Assembly (NCBI GenBank): GCA_964441945.1
Contig: CAYTWB010000009.1
Location: 7,287 to 71,286, forward strand
Length of the DNA stretch: 64,000 nucleotides
Direction: 5' to 3'
From: JADGQM01 sp964441945
GTDB lineage: Bacteria > Desulfobacterota > Syntrophobacteria > Syntrophobacterales > Syntrophobacteraceae
In this document: positions 43,063 to 52,354 of the stretch, piece by piece
Position numbering within the stretch: position 1 is the stretch's first letter
Layout of the letters: each line of letters starts with the position of its first letter
Notes under the pieces: generated by a model
Database searches by the model: none
What the model was told of the DNA's origin: nothing
Seen by the model: the letters and a program-made list of their open reading frames with translations, nothing else
Program-made: the position numbers and the translations under genes

Positions 43063-44072
43063 TTCAACATCTTGTAGACAGAAACGGGAATGGGATACTG
43101 ACGCTCGTTCAAGATCACTCCGGCCACCGCCACCCCGCTCTCCTTGAGCTTGTCAATCACCAGCCTGGAGATTTCACGACGTGAAACGCCATATTTGCAG
43201 ATCAGAATGGTCCGATCAACCGCCTTGGCGACAGCAGTTGTGCTCGGGTACTCGATAGCCGGCTGGCCGTCGAAAATTGTCGCATCGAAGTGAGCCCTGC
43301 AATAGCTGATGAATTCGGCGATTGTCCGGGGTTCCTGGTAGGCTGAATTCACCGGGTTCACTACTTCATGGCTGCCTGAGGGAAGCACGGACAGGTTCTT
43401 GTACTGGCTCTGCAGTATGAGCTCCTCAGGGGATCGATAGCCGGCAAGATACGAAGACAGGCCCGGCTGCCCCTGCAAATTGGGAATAATGGATGGGTAC
43501 TGGGGAGCATCTATATGGGCGTCTACATAGAGCACCCTCATGTTCCGTTCCAGGGCGAGGACCAGAGAAAGGTAAAACGAGATAAAGGTAACCCCCACTC
43601 CACGGCTTGCTCCACAAAGAAGCAAGGTCCTGGGATGTTGATCCGCCGACTTGAGGAGCAGACTCACCCATATCCTGTCCAGGAAATCCCCAAGTGCTGC
43701 AAGAAGAGGGGGACCGCCTTTGCTCTTTTCCCGATACACGGGCACGACCTCCGGCCGGCGAGGTGGAAGCGTTCTCTCGTTGGAGGACGGTCTTGATTCG
43801 GGTGCCATGGGTTCGGCCGGCCCGGCGCCCACCGGCGACTGCGGGGCACCAGAGATCCCCTGATATTCTGCAGCATTCAACCCCTTGTTGGAAAACTCCG
43901 ATTCCCAGTTACCCTGTGATACATCGTATTCCCGTAGATCAAACGGCCGGTCAACGGGGGAAAGCAGATCGTCATTGATCCAATCGTCGCCCCGAAGAGT
44001 GGGAGATAAATCTGAAGCCCTCTCTCGGAGGCTGCTATTGAGAAAAGCCTGTTCCCAAATACCCTTTTCCAT
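43059..44072 (-). CDS. CpsD/BY-kinase-like ATPase with lost Walker A lysine
   Basis: 337-aa protein with a low-complexity, acidic N-terminal 130 residues and a C-terminal MinD/CpsD-type P-loop fold. The expected Walker A GEGKST reads GASRGVGVT (154-162), so the catalytic lysine is a valine; the Walker A' motif is VDAHIDAP (183-190) and the Walker B aspartate lies in ATIFDGQP. There is no C-terminal tyrosine cluster. The protein is therefore probably not an active tyrosine kinase and may regulate polysaccharide assembly allosterically. It follows the ExeA-type ATPase gene and is followed by two GT4 genes. Confidence 0.8.
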   Translation of the reverse strand: MEKGIWEQAFLNSSLRERASDLSPTLRGDDWINDDLLSPVDRPFDLREYDVSQGNWESEFSNKGLNAAEYQGISGAPQSPVGAGPAEPMAPESRPSSNERTLPPRRPEVVPVYREKSKGGPPLLAALGDFLDRIWVSLLLKSADQHPRTLLLCGASRGVGVTFISFYLSLVLALERNMRVLYVDAHIDAPQYPSIIPNLQGQPGLSSYLAGYRSPEELILQSQYKNLSVLPSGSHEVVNPVNSAYQEPRTIAEFISYCRAHFDATIFDGQPAIEYPSTTAVAKAVDRTILICKYGVSRREISRLVIDKLKESGVAVAGVILNERQYPIPVSVYKMLK

Positions 44073-44131
44073 GGAAGCTCACTCCTCCACTTTGCTGGGA
44101 TAGCTCCACCTGTTCCATGAAGCGCTATTGA

Positions 44132-45265
44132 TCAAGGCTTGCCTTTGCGTGCCAGGAACTCCGTCAGGGACTCTATGACAACCTTCAGATCAAATGAGAC
44201 AGCCAAGACCATTCCAGACAAAAACACCAAGACAGCAATGATAACAATCAGTTTCAGATTGACCCCTTTTGGGGCGCCCTCTTTTTGTTGCGGTTCTCTC
44301 TCCCAGTCGTCTGAGACCGGATAGTCCAGAATCACACGACCTGGGGGCTCTTCCTCCGGCCTTTCCTGGGCAATCTGAACCGACTGGCAGGCTGCTTCCA
44401 CAGAAGGTTGCACGGGAAGAGGAGGGGGCGGCGTTGGGACGACTCTCACGTGAGCCCCCTCACTGTAATTGAAGGCCCTTGAGACGATAGTCTGGTCGAT
44501 AGAGGTCAGTCCATGACTGGCTCCGAGCAACAGACATCCGTCGCATATATTGTTGATGATGCGTGGAATCCCTTTGCTCAGATCGAAAATACTCTGAACG
44601 GCATCGTCGGTGAACAGCGGCGTCCCCTGTGCACCGGCTCGCACCAGGCGGAAGTAAATGTATTCCCTGGTTTCCTGCAAACTGAGCGGCTCCAGGTAGA
44701 ACCTTCTCTTTATTCTTTGATTCAGAGGCTCTAGGAGGTCAATTTTGAGTTTATCGATAAATGACAGATGAGAAAAGAGAACCAGGCGGATCGGATAAAA
44801 GCCCTCAATGTTGAAGTTGGCCAGAAGCCGCAGTTTGGTCAGGGTTGAAATATCCATCTCCTGAACATCATCAACAATGATGCTGATCCCCTTCCTGCTG
44901 TTATCCTGCTGATTTTGAAAAAAAGCGCAGATGAGACTCTGGACGGATGATTCGTCCTCCTGGCCGATAGAGATATCGAGGCAAGAAGCCATGCTCTTCA
45001 AAAGCGCCGAATAGGTATTGCTCGGAGTGGAGACAAAAACAAACGGCAGCTTTCCCCCTTCTTTCAGGGCCTGGACAAGCTTCAGGCAAAGCGTGGTCTT
45101 GCCCATTCCATATTCGCCGCTCAGCAGGAGGAAAGGCTCCCTTGAATTGATGCCGTAAGCAAGGTAATGCCATGCTTCCTTGTGAGATCTCGACTGGAAA
45201 AAGACATTGGGCAACGGTTGATTGATGAACGCTTCCATTTTCATCTGGTAGAAATCTTTGTACAT
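44132..45265 (-). CDS. ExeA-type AAA ATPase with C-terminal membrane segment
   Basis: 377-aa protein. AAA/ExeA domain over about residues 1-260 with Walker A GEYGMGKTT (50-58), Walker B IIVDDVQEM near 129, and the sensor region LNQRIKRRFYLEPLS near 186-200; a proline-rich linker follows, then one transmembrane helix near 342-362. Starts MYKDFYQMKMEAF as do the ATPases in exosortase/polysaccharide clusters. It probably energises assembly or secretion together with the adjacent CpsD-like protein. ATG at 45265. Confidence 0.82.
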   Translation of the reverse strand: MYKDFYQMKMEAFINQPLPNVFFQSRSHKEAWHYLAYGINSREPFLLLSGEYGMGKTTLCLKLVQALKEGGKLPFVFVSTPSNTYSALLKSMASCLDISIGQEDESSVQSLICAFFQNQQDNSRKGISIIVDDVQEMDISTLTKLRLLANFNIEGFYPIRLVLFSHLSFIDKLKIDLLEPLNQRIKRRFYLEPLSLQETREYIYFRLVRAGAQGTPLFTDDAVQSIFDLSKGIPRIINNICDGCLLLGASHGLTSIDQTIVSRAFNYSEGAHVRVVPTPPPPLPVQPSVEAACQSVQIAQERPEEEPPGRVILDYPVSDDWEREPQQKEGAPKGVNLKLIVIIAVLVFLSGMVLAVSFDLKVVIESLTEFLARKGKP

Positions 45266-45372
45266 GCATTCTCCCTGCGTAGCGAAACGTTAGGATCTCT
45301 GCAAGAAATGATTCTTGGACCCTCTACGATCAAGGGTCAGAGCTTATATCCTCACTGCATTCGGCGCTGTTG

Positions 45373-46815
45373 TCATGCATGGAGTGTTGAGGAAAGCCCC
45401 AGTGGGATCGCTTCCTCCATTGCCATACGCCCCATTTGCAGGCGGCGGGTCAACCCGTCCGCCAGGCCCCCAAAAGTGAAAAATACAGCGTTGGGAAACA
45501 ACTGAAACGAGGAATCGATAAAGAAATTATTCAGAACATAAACCCCCAATGCAACGCCGATCAACAGGGCCAAGTTGGAATCGATAAACCCGGACTTGGG
45601 GAGCCCCAGGAAAAGGGAATAGACACGTCTAAAGAACAGCACAATAATCCCGAGATAGACGGACACTCCAACCAAACCCAGTTCCACCGCAATGTTGAGC
45701 AGTTGAAAGTGCTGGGTTTGCTCTTCCGCAGTCTCGGGAATGGGAACCAGCCCCTTGTACCTGGCAACAGAAGCCGGGATGAACTGAGCGAGCCCTACTC
45801 CAAAAATGGGGTTGTCCGTAACCATGATCAGGGACCTCTTGACGAGGGCCTCTCGCAATCGGACTTCGGTGACCTGATAGACCCCTCCCTCTCGCCTCTC
45901 ACTCGATGCAAGCCTCGGGAGGTTCATCAAGGCGAAGATCAACACGGCTGCAAGCGGAAAAGCGAGGAGCCTCCACTTCGGGAATTCGGTCCGGTAGGCA
46001 AGCAGCAGAGTCGCGAGGGTCAGCAGAAAGCAAAGATAGATGGACCGGGTCAGCGTAAAGAACACAGCCGGGAAAAATATGGACATCAGGAACAGGTGCA
46101 TCAGTCTCGCGAACCCCCGCTTAAACGCCAGGAGGTGGACCCCGCAGATGAACCCGATGATCAGGGTGAAGCCGTTGAGGGCGCTGTTGAGGAATGGCCC
46201 CCGAGCTCGATCCAGGTGAAGCCATACTTTTGGATCATTGATAAAGCGGGGGTAAACATACTGCCGAAGATCATAGAACTCGAAGAAGGCCATGATCCCA
46301 AGATAGAGAGCCAGGTAAAAAAGCGCCTGGAAAAGAAAGGCTATATCCCTTTCGGCAACCAGGTATTGCTTCGCAAACAGAAAAGCTGCGACGGGAAACA
46401 GATAAGCTGAAATGAATATATTCCAGGGCGATGGGTCCTTGGGAGATGTGGGCGCAAACCCATGGACGGTCATCGAGACCACACAGATGAGGCAAAGCAG
46501 GAAAAGCAACAGCTCCACAGATCGCTTTCCACGATCAATCAAAGAATCGGAAACAAGACCTGCAGCAAGGATGAAGAGGACGGCGATGAACAGGGCACGC
46601 TCGATCGTGAGGTCAAAGAGACCTGCAAACTTGTATTGGTAAAAGCTACGCCCCCACATGGCCGCCGCAACGAGCCAAAATGAAAAAAGGAACGCTCGGA
46701 TTGATACCGGTGGGACATTTGCTGAGGAGGGATGCGAGGAGCGATGGAAAAAAAACGCTGTCACGACAATCGAAAAGATGATCAGCAAGATTAGGGCAAC
46801 CACCATCCTCGTCAT
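45373..46815 (-). CDS. O-antigen polymerase/ligase-type membrane protein (Wzy-like)
   Basis: 480-aa integral membrane protein with about 12 hydrophobic segments and a large periplasmic loop carrying the Wzy_C pattern (RSLIMVTDNPIFGVGLAQF near 332-350, then HFQLLNIAVELGLVG). This is the layout of Wzy polymerases and WaaL ligases; with Wza/Wzc genes adjacent, polymerase is the better call. The first bases overlap the wzc-like stop by four (ATGA), showing coupled translation. The C-terminal GRMAMEEAIPLG tail is cytoplasmic. Confidence 0.85.
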   Translation of the reverse strand: MTRMVVALILLIIFSIVVTAFFFHRSSHPSSANVPPVSIRAFLFSFWLVAAAMWGRSFYQYKFAGLFDLTIERALFIAVLFILAAGLVSDSLIDRGKRSVELLLFLLCLICVVSMTVHGFAPTSPKDPSPWNIFISAYLFPVAAFLFAKQYLVAERDIAFLFQALFYLALYLGIMAFFEFYDLRQYVYPRFINDPKVWLHLDRARGPFLNSALNGFTLIIGFICGVHLLAFKRGFARLMHLFLMSIFFPAVFFTLTRSIYLCFLLTLATLLLAYRTEFPKWRLLAFPLAAVLIFALMNLPRLASSERREGGVYQVTEVRLREALVKRSLIMVTDNPIFGVGLAQFIPASVARYKGLVPIPETAEEQTQHFQLLNIAVELGLVGVSVYLGIIVLFFRRVYSLFLGLPKSGFIDSNLALLIGVALGVYVLNNFFIDSSFQLFPNAVFFTFGGLADGLTRRLQMGRMAMEEAIPLGLSSTLHA

Positions 46816-48233
46816 CCAACCTTGGGGATTGAGCCCAGCATAGGAACATTGAGATATCGTTCAATATCCTGGGGTTTCTTGATTGTATGATCGAAATAGT
46901 CCACCGTAACGGCAGCGGCGACACCCAGGAAAATGCCCGCAAGGAAACCCAGGATGAATATCGCCGGCCTGTCGGGTTTGAAGGGTGCACCGGGTACGGA
47001 TGGCTCGTCGACCAGGGTCAAACGCTGTTTTGAACTATTGAGGGAATGAGCCAGTCGTGCCTGCTCCATCTGGTTTCGAACATTGACATAGGCATCCTTG
47101 GCCAGCTGGTATTGTTGCCGTTTCTGCTCGTATTCGGACCTCTCCTCGATCGTCGAGGTGATTCGATCCTTCAAAAATCGTATGGTCTTCTCCAGCTCCT
47201 GGAGTCTTGCAGCGATGGCCTCAGCATTCATCTTCTGGGCACGAATGGTCCGAGCCAGTTCTTGTTTCATAGAATCCACAGTGAGACTTATCTCTTTCTC
47301 GGCCTGTTTGACCGGGCCAAACTGGCCAGTGAACTGCGATTTCATCTCGTTCATCAGGATCTGAAGCATGGCCACCTTGTTCTTGTAGATGGCGATGGTG
47401 CGACCCGCCTGATCCATCTCTGTGGGGACCGCGGGAATGCTGGTGCTCTTTTCCTCCACCTGCAACCCCTCGATGGCCACGTTCACACCGGCAAGCTCTT
47501 CCTGCAGTTCGTAATACTTGCGTGTAAACTGTGTCAAAAGGGAAGCCGGTCCAACTTCGGGAGAGCCGCCGCTTGTTTCCAGGTTGAGGATATCGACCAG
47601 GGCCGCTGCCTTTTGCCTTTCGTAGTCCCTCAGGATTTTCTCTTTTTCCATCATGTCTGCGTGGAGCGCGGCTGTTTGATCCTTGAAAAAGTCGAAAGAG
47701 TAGCTCGTTCGTGATTTGTACAGCTCATTATAGGCTTCCAGGTAAGAGTCTGCTATGGTCCTTACCATTTCGGTCACCATCAGCGGATCGTTGCCTTTGT
47801 AGCTCACATAAAAGACGCTTGTTTCCTCAAACGATTCACCGGCGGGAGGGGTTACTTCAACCTCCTTGCGGATTTCCTCCACGCGTTTGGGAACACTTGC
47901 CGGCTCTAAATCGGGAAGCGTTTTCCCCACCACTTTCTGCAGCACACGTGTAGAGAGGACGAGCTGTTTTTGTTCCTCCAGCACACGTCTGGCCAAGTTT
48001 TTATAATCGTAGGACCTTTCCTGCTGTAAAGGATCAATCGCCTGCGGGACAAAGATGGAGAACTTCGCCGTGGAGCGGTAGATCGAGGGCAGGAGCACGG
48101 CCAGGATTGCAGAACATAAAAACACGGGAATAAAGATGGAGAGTACGATTCTCTTCCGTTCAAACACGATGTAGATGAACTCCCGTAGGGCGTTTTCCTT
48201 GTCCTGCTGAAAGCGCAAAATGTCGTTAACCAT
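46812..48233 (-). CDS. Chain-length determinant protein (Wzc/GumC-like)
   Basis: 473-aa inner-membrane protein: N-terminal Wzz domain with transmembrane segments near 30-50 and again near 432-455, separated by a long periplasmic coiled coil (about 160-390, many Glu/Lys/Gln heptads). It controls polysaccharide chain length and bridges to the outer-membrane exporter. No ATP-binding domain follows the second helix, unlike E. coli Wzc, so the ATPase function would come from the separate CpsD-like protein, which is itself degenerate. ATG at 48233 follows CGGAAGGTTGATC; an earlier ATG is less likely. Confidence 0.88.
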   Translation of the reverse strand: MVNDILRFQQDKENALREFIYIVFERKRIVLSIFIPVFLCSAILAVLLPSIYRSTAKFSIFVPQAIDPLQQERSYDYKNLARRVLEEQKQLVLSTRVLQKVVGKTLPDLEPASVPKRVEEIRKEVEVTPPAGESFEETSVFYVSYKGNDPLMVTEMVRTIADSYLEAYNELYKSRTSYSFDFFKDQTAALHADMMEKEKILRDYERQKAAALVDILNLETSGGSPEVGPASLLTQFTRKYYELQEELAGVNVAIEGLQVEEKSTSIPAVPTEMDQAGRTIAIYKNKVAMLQILMNEMKSQFTGQFGPVKQAEKEISLTVDSMKQELARTIRAQKMNAEAIAARLQELEKTIRFLKDRITSTIEERSEYEQKRQQYQLAKDAYVNVRNQMEQARLAHSLNSSKQRLTLVDEPSVPGAPFKPDRPAIFILGFLAGIFLGVAAAVTVDYFDHTIKKPQDIERYLNVPMLGSIPKVG

Positions 48234-48260
48234 GATCAACCTTCCGTTTGCCGACAAGAA

Positions 48261-49415
48261 TCATCTGACGACTTCAGAAACCACAGGGTTGATATTATAG
48301 GCGGCCGTGAAATTAGCCATAAAAGGCAATACGGCATAGACACCCTTAGTGAAGAACAGCTCAGCAAATTCGTCGAATTTAGCGAGCTTTCCCTTGGGTA
48401 CAAAGACTATATCCGCAGGCTTCAGCCTCAGGTCCGCATAGGTGTGTCCCCGTTCAATTACAGGCTCCAGATCCACTTTGACCGCGATGGGCCGCTCCAA
48501 ACCGTCGTTGCGAAAGATGACGACTTCTCCGATGTTGGCCGTCTTCTTGATTCCACCGGCTGCACTCAGCCCATCCAACAGGGTCATCCTGCTCTGCATG
48601 GGGATCGGCCCCTGGCGCTCCACCTCACCCAAAACATAGATCTTTGAAAAATGTATCTCCTGAAGGATCATTGTTGCATCGAGGTTCCTTATGTTCTGAG
48701 CATACTTCTCGTTAACCGTTTTCTGTAGCTCGGAAAGGGTATATCCCTCAGCCTGTACATTCCCGATAATAGGGAGTGCAATCCGGCCGTCGGGCGCTAC
48801 CGGTGCAATCTTGCTCTGTCCGCGTGCAGCCGTTGTGATCGCCTTTTTGAGCTCGTCGATCTTTACGTTGAATTCCTCCAGGGCCACCGTAATTGAGGGA
48901 TTGTCCAGGTATTTTCGGTATTCCTTGTCGAGCAGCGCGGCCAGTTCCAGGGGTGTCTTGGACTCTGCCTGGACCTCGCCGACGAGAGGGACCGTGATCT
49001 TGCCGTCGGTGCGCACCAACACCGTTGAGTTGAACTGTGGATAGTACGGCAAAGTGATGCTGACCTTGTCCTGAACCTCAAGGCGATAGGCACCGGGGTT
49101 TTTTTCATAGCGGATGTTATACACTACTTCCAGCACATCCCCGGGCCCAATGCGATACTCCGGCACATATGGGACCGAAATCTCTTCCATGATTTGATAG
49201 TCCGGATGGGTAGCGGCTTTCTCCGGCGTCATCGTCAGCATTGTCTCGACTTTGTTGAGCTCCTTGACATCCTCCGGGCGCTGTACCCAGACATCATACT
49301 TCTGATCTCTCTTGTCAGCGCTGCTGCATGAGACGCACAGCAAGGCCAGTAGCGAGAGGGCAATCATAAAAAGCCAATCTTTCCGAACACAACACTTTCC
49401 CTTGCTCACAATCAT
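48261..49415 (-). CDS. Polysaccharide export outer-membrane lipoprotein (Wza-like)
   Basis: 384-aa protein. The lipoprotein signal ends with LLCVSC (Cys30), then a polysaccharide-export domain (YRIGPGDVLEVVY near 138) and SLBB repeats (VPLVGEVQAE, LPIIGNVQAEG, IYVLGEVERQG), which form the periplasmic ring of the Wza-type channel. ATG at 49415 follows AGGGGATCACTAGG; an in-frame ATG 16 codons later would still leave the lipobox. The frame is open farther upstream to 49670 through a repeat-rich, unlikely stretch. First gene of the exopolysaccharide operon. Confidence 0.88.
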   Translation of the reverse strand: MIVSKGKCCVRKDWLFMIALSLLALLCVSCSSADKRDQKYDVWVQRPEDVKELNKVETMLTMTPEKAATHPDYQIMEEISVPYVPEYRIGPGDVLEVVYNIRYEKNPGAYRLEVQDKVSITLPYYPQFNSTVLVRTDGKITVPLVGEVQAESKTPLELAALLDKEYRKYLDNPSITVALEEFNVKIDELKKAITTAARGQSKIAPVAPDGRIALPIIGNVQAEGYTLSELQKTVNEKYAQNIRNLDATMILQEIHFSKIYVLGEVERQGPIPMQSRMTLLDGLSAAGGIKKTANIGEVVIFRNDGLERPIAVKVDLEPVIERGHTYADLRLKPADIVFVPKGKLAKFDEFAELFFTKGVYAVLPFMANFTAAYNINPVVSEVVR

Positions 49416-49944
49416 CCTAGTGATCCCCTGGCCGGTACTTTCACTCAAAACCCCTGAAGAATATCCCCTAAGCTCTACTATCCCGGCAGCCCGGTGAAGC
49501 TTTTCCAGGCACATTGCAGCCGGAAGCCGGGGTCCGCAAAACCCCGAAGGACCTGGTTTCCGGCCTTTGCCGGAATGACGCAATATGATTCTGAAGAACT
49601 TCTTGGACACACTCTTAAGGAAAAGCCGAACCGAACCCACCCCCGCTATCAGAGATAACAGTAGAGTCAAAATTGATCAACAAAAAAAAACCTGGAATTC
49701 CAGCCGTGCAATATGTTCATTTATTCTGCATAATCAACATGATGTAAACAGGCGTCTTATGTTGTGGGAAACGCAATTCCTATCTCTCAAACCTTTGGTT
49801 TGGACCGAGTCTTTTTCTTGTGTCCGGAATATGCTAAGAATAGGTCCTTGAACGGATCACGGTCTGCTGGATGATGAGACGGAAATGCCGGAAGGGGAGT
49901 TCAGAGGTAAGAAGGGCTTGCTCGCCTGACCTGAGGTGCTGTTG
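49416..49944. other. Divergent intergenic region, eps operon and PBP1A
   Basis: 529 bases between the minus-strand export gene and the plus-strand penicillin-binding protein. Contains a partial REP-like palindrome (49553-49580). A minus-strand TTGACT is visible near 49665 as a possible -35 for the polysaccharide operon, but no good -10 was found. Confidence 0.5.
49553..49580. repeat. Partial REP-like palindrome
   Basis: CTGGTTTCCGGC / GCCGGAATGACG, the right arm of the same repeat seen complete at 27459-27527; the left arm is degraded (CCGGAAGCCGGGG upstream). Confidence 0.6.
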
Positions 49945-52329
49945 ATGAAGCGCTCGACTGTTCATAATCGAATACCCAAGAAACAGAGTTACACCCGGCT
50001 ACTGACCTCTATTGTCCTCTCTATCGTGATAGGCTCTATGGTGGCGGCAGGATTGGCTCTTGCCGTCTTCTATATCGAGCTGAATCGTTCACTTCCAAGT
50101 ACCCAGTCACTCAAGAACTACCATCCGCCACTGGTTTCGAGCCTCTATGCCTCGGACGGGTCACTCATAGCGGAATTCTACGTCGAACGCCGTTACCTGG
50201 TGCCGTTGAAAGATATGCCGCCACATCTCATCAAGGCTTTCCTAGCGTCTGAAGATGTTCGATTCTATGAACACGGGGGGGTAGACCTTCTGGGGATCTT
50301 CCGCGCATTGCTGAAAAACCTTGAAGCCGGGGAAATCGTTCAAGGGGGAAGCACGATCACGCAGCAGGTGGTGAAATCGCTCCTGCTTACGCCTGAAAAG
50401 ACCTGGATGCGCAAGATAAGAGAGGCTGTACTGGCCTATAGGATTGACCATTCTCTGACCAAAGATGAAATCCTTTACCTCTATTTGAACCAGATCTATT
50501 TCGGAGCCGGCGCCTACGGGGTAGAAGCTGCAGCCCGGACTTACTTTGACAGGCATGTCGGGGAGCTGAGCCTTGCCCAGGCTGCCATGCTCGCCGGTTT
50601 GCCCAAGGCGCCAAGCCGATTTTCGCCGATTCAGCACTATTCGGTTGCAAGAGAGCGCCAGGAGTATGTTTTGAAGAGAATGGCCGAAGTGGGATTCATC
50701 ACCTCCGACCAGGCCAAGATGGCCCTCGCCGAGCAACTCCGGTTTGCCAAACCCAGGCAGTGGACCTTGAAATCCCTCAATTCATTCACCGAAGAAGTCC
50801 GCAGGCAGCTGGAAGCACGCTATGGGCGGGATGGGCTCTATAAGGAGGGAATGTCCATTCATACCACGATGGATGTGAGAGCACAGGAAATTGCCAAAAA
50901 AGCCCTGGATATCGGACTGAGGGAGCTCGATAAACGTCACAGTCGGTACCGCGGCGTCAATCTGAACGTGCCGCAGGACGACTGGCCGGGTGCTTTGAAG
51001 GTCCTTGCGGAAAGAAACGGCACCCTGACCCAGGGGCAGGTCGTGGCAGCCCTGGTCACCGCCTATGACCCCAGAACCAGGATTTGCCGGCTGGCGTTGG
51101 GGAGTGCACAGGGGACTTTGCCGCCTTCAGGATGGCAATGGACGCAGATTTCCGACAAACGGGCTGCAAAGATATTCCGCACAGGAGATCTGATCCGTGT
51201 TCGCCTCGACAAGCTTCAGGAGGACAAGAGCTGGCAGACGATCCTGGAACAGGACCCCGGGATGGAAGGGGCGCTCATGGCAATGGTCCCCGAAACCGGA
51301 AGGGTCCTCTGCATGGTTGGGGGCAGGGACTTTGAGAAGAGCCAGTTCAATCGTTGTACCCAGGCGATCAGGCAACCGGGTTCAGCCTTCAAGCCGGTTA
51401 TCTACTCGGCCGCTCTCGATAAGGGGTTTAACGAGGCTTCCGTTCTGATCGATTCACCCATTGCGTTCGATGATCACAGCCTCAAAGGGCCCTGGAAACC
51501 GGCCAACTACGACCAGCACTTCTGGGGACCGATCCTTTTACGCAAGGCACTGATTCACTCGAGAAATGTCGTGACCGTCAAGCTCCTGAATCAAATCGGC
51601 GTGAACTATGCCATAAACTATGCCCGGCTGCTTGGCGTCAAGTCCCCTCTGACCCCCACCCTGGCGCTCGCGTTGGGTGCATCGGGCGTTACGCTCGAAG
51701 AGCTCCTCACAGCCTATTCGCCCTTTATCAATCAAGGGGAACGGGTTGAAGCGTATCTGATCGAGAAGATCTTTGATCGCAAGGGCCGCCTGGTGGAGGA
51801 TCATCAGGTAGTCCGAGAGAGCGTAATCTCCCCGCAGACGGCCTACATCATGACTCACCTGCTTCAGGGGGTCATCGAAGAGGGGACCGGCCAGAAGGCC
51901 AAGGAGCTTGGCCGGCCGGCAGGAGGTAAGACCGGGACGACCAATGAAATGAAAGACGCCTGGTTTATCGGCTACACCCCTTCCACGCTGGCCGGAGTCT
52001 GGGTGGGTTATGACGATCACACCATATCCCTTGGAAAAGGAGAAACGGGAGGCCGGGCCGCCTGTCCGATCTGGCTGTACTTCATGAAGGAATGGCTGAA
52101 GAACGAGCCGGTCGAAAGCTTTCCCATTCCTGACGGCGTGGTGTTTGCCAGAGTGAACGCAGGCAGCGGCCTGGTCACCAGAGCGGACGATCCGGGCGGC
52201 GTTTATGCGGCTTTTTCCGGTAGTCCGCCTACGACAGCCCATCAATACACTGAACCGGGGGAGACTTCCGCTTCCCCCTATGTGCCGGCATCCGCTTCGG
52301 AATCCTTCTTCAAGTCCGACCTCTTCTAA
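49945..52329 (+). CDS. mrcA: Penicillin-binding protein 1A
   Basis: 794-aa bifunctional peptidoglycan synthase. N-terminal membrane anchor (about 22-45); GT51 glycosyltransferase with the catalytic glutamate in EDVRFYEHGG (103-112), QGGSTITQQ near 140 and KIREAVLAYRID; transpeptidase with SxxK as SAFK (Ser480, Lys483), SRN near 540 and KTGTT (662-666). Between them is an OB-like insert near 380-440. ATG at 49945 with TGAGGTG upstream; a GTG three codons earlier is possible. The C-terminal tail is Ser/Pro-rich, about 30 residues. Confidence 0.95.
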   Translation: MKRSTVHNRIPKKQSYTRLLTSIVLSIVIGSMVAAGLALAVFYIELNRSLPSTQSLKNYHPPLVSSLYASDGSLIAEFYVERRYLVPLKDMPPHLIKAFLASEDVRFYEHGGVDLLGIFRALLKNLEAGEIVQGGSTITQQVVKSLLLTPEKTWMRKIREAVLAYRIDHSLTKDEILYLYLNQIYFGAGAYGVEAAARTYFDRHVGELSLAQAAMLAGLPKAPSRFSPIQHYSVARERQEYVLKRMAEVGFITSDQAKMALAEQLRFAKPRQWTLKSLNSFTEEVRRQLEARYGRDGLYKEGMSIHTTMDVRAQEIAKKALDIGLRELDKRHSRYRGVNLNVPQDDWPGALKVLAERNGTLTQGQVVAALVTAYDPRTRICRLALGSAQGTLPPSGWQWTQISDKRAAKIFRTGDLIRVRLDKLQEDKSWQTILEQDPGMEGALMAMVPETGRVLCMVGGRDFEKSQFNRCTQAIRQPGSAFKPVIYSAALDKGFNEASVLIDSPIAFDDHSLKGPWKPANYDQHFWGPILLRKALIHSRNVVTVKLLNQIGVNYAINYARLLGVKSPLTPTLALALGASGVTLEELLTAYSPFINQGERVEAYLIEKIFDRKGRLVEDHQVVRESVISPQTAYIMTHLLQGVIEEGTGQKAKELGRPAGGKTGTTNEMKDAWFIGYTPSTLAGVWVGYDDHTISLGKGETGGRAACPIWLYFMKEWLKNEPVESFPIPDGVVFARVNAGSGLVTRADDPGGVYAAFSGSPPTTAHQYTEPGETSASPYVPASASESFFKSDLF

Positions 52330-52354
52330 GAGTCGGCGGCCCGCCTGGAGCTCA

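Noticed and set aside
49585..49851. Plus-strand frame in the region upstream of PBP1A
   Set aside because: AT-rich, no ribosome-binding site, unlike neighbouring codon use.
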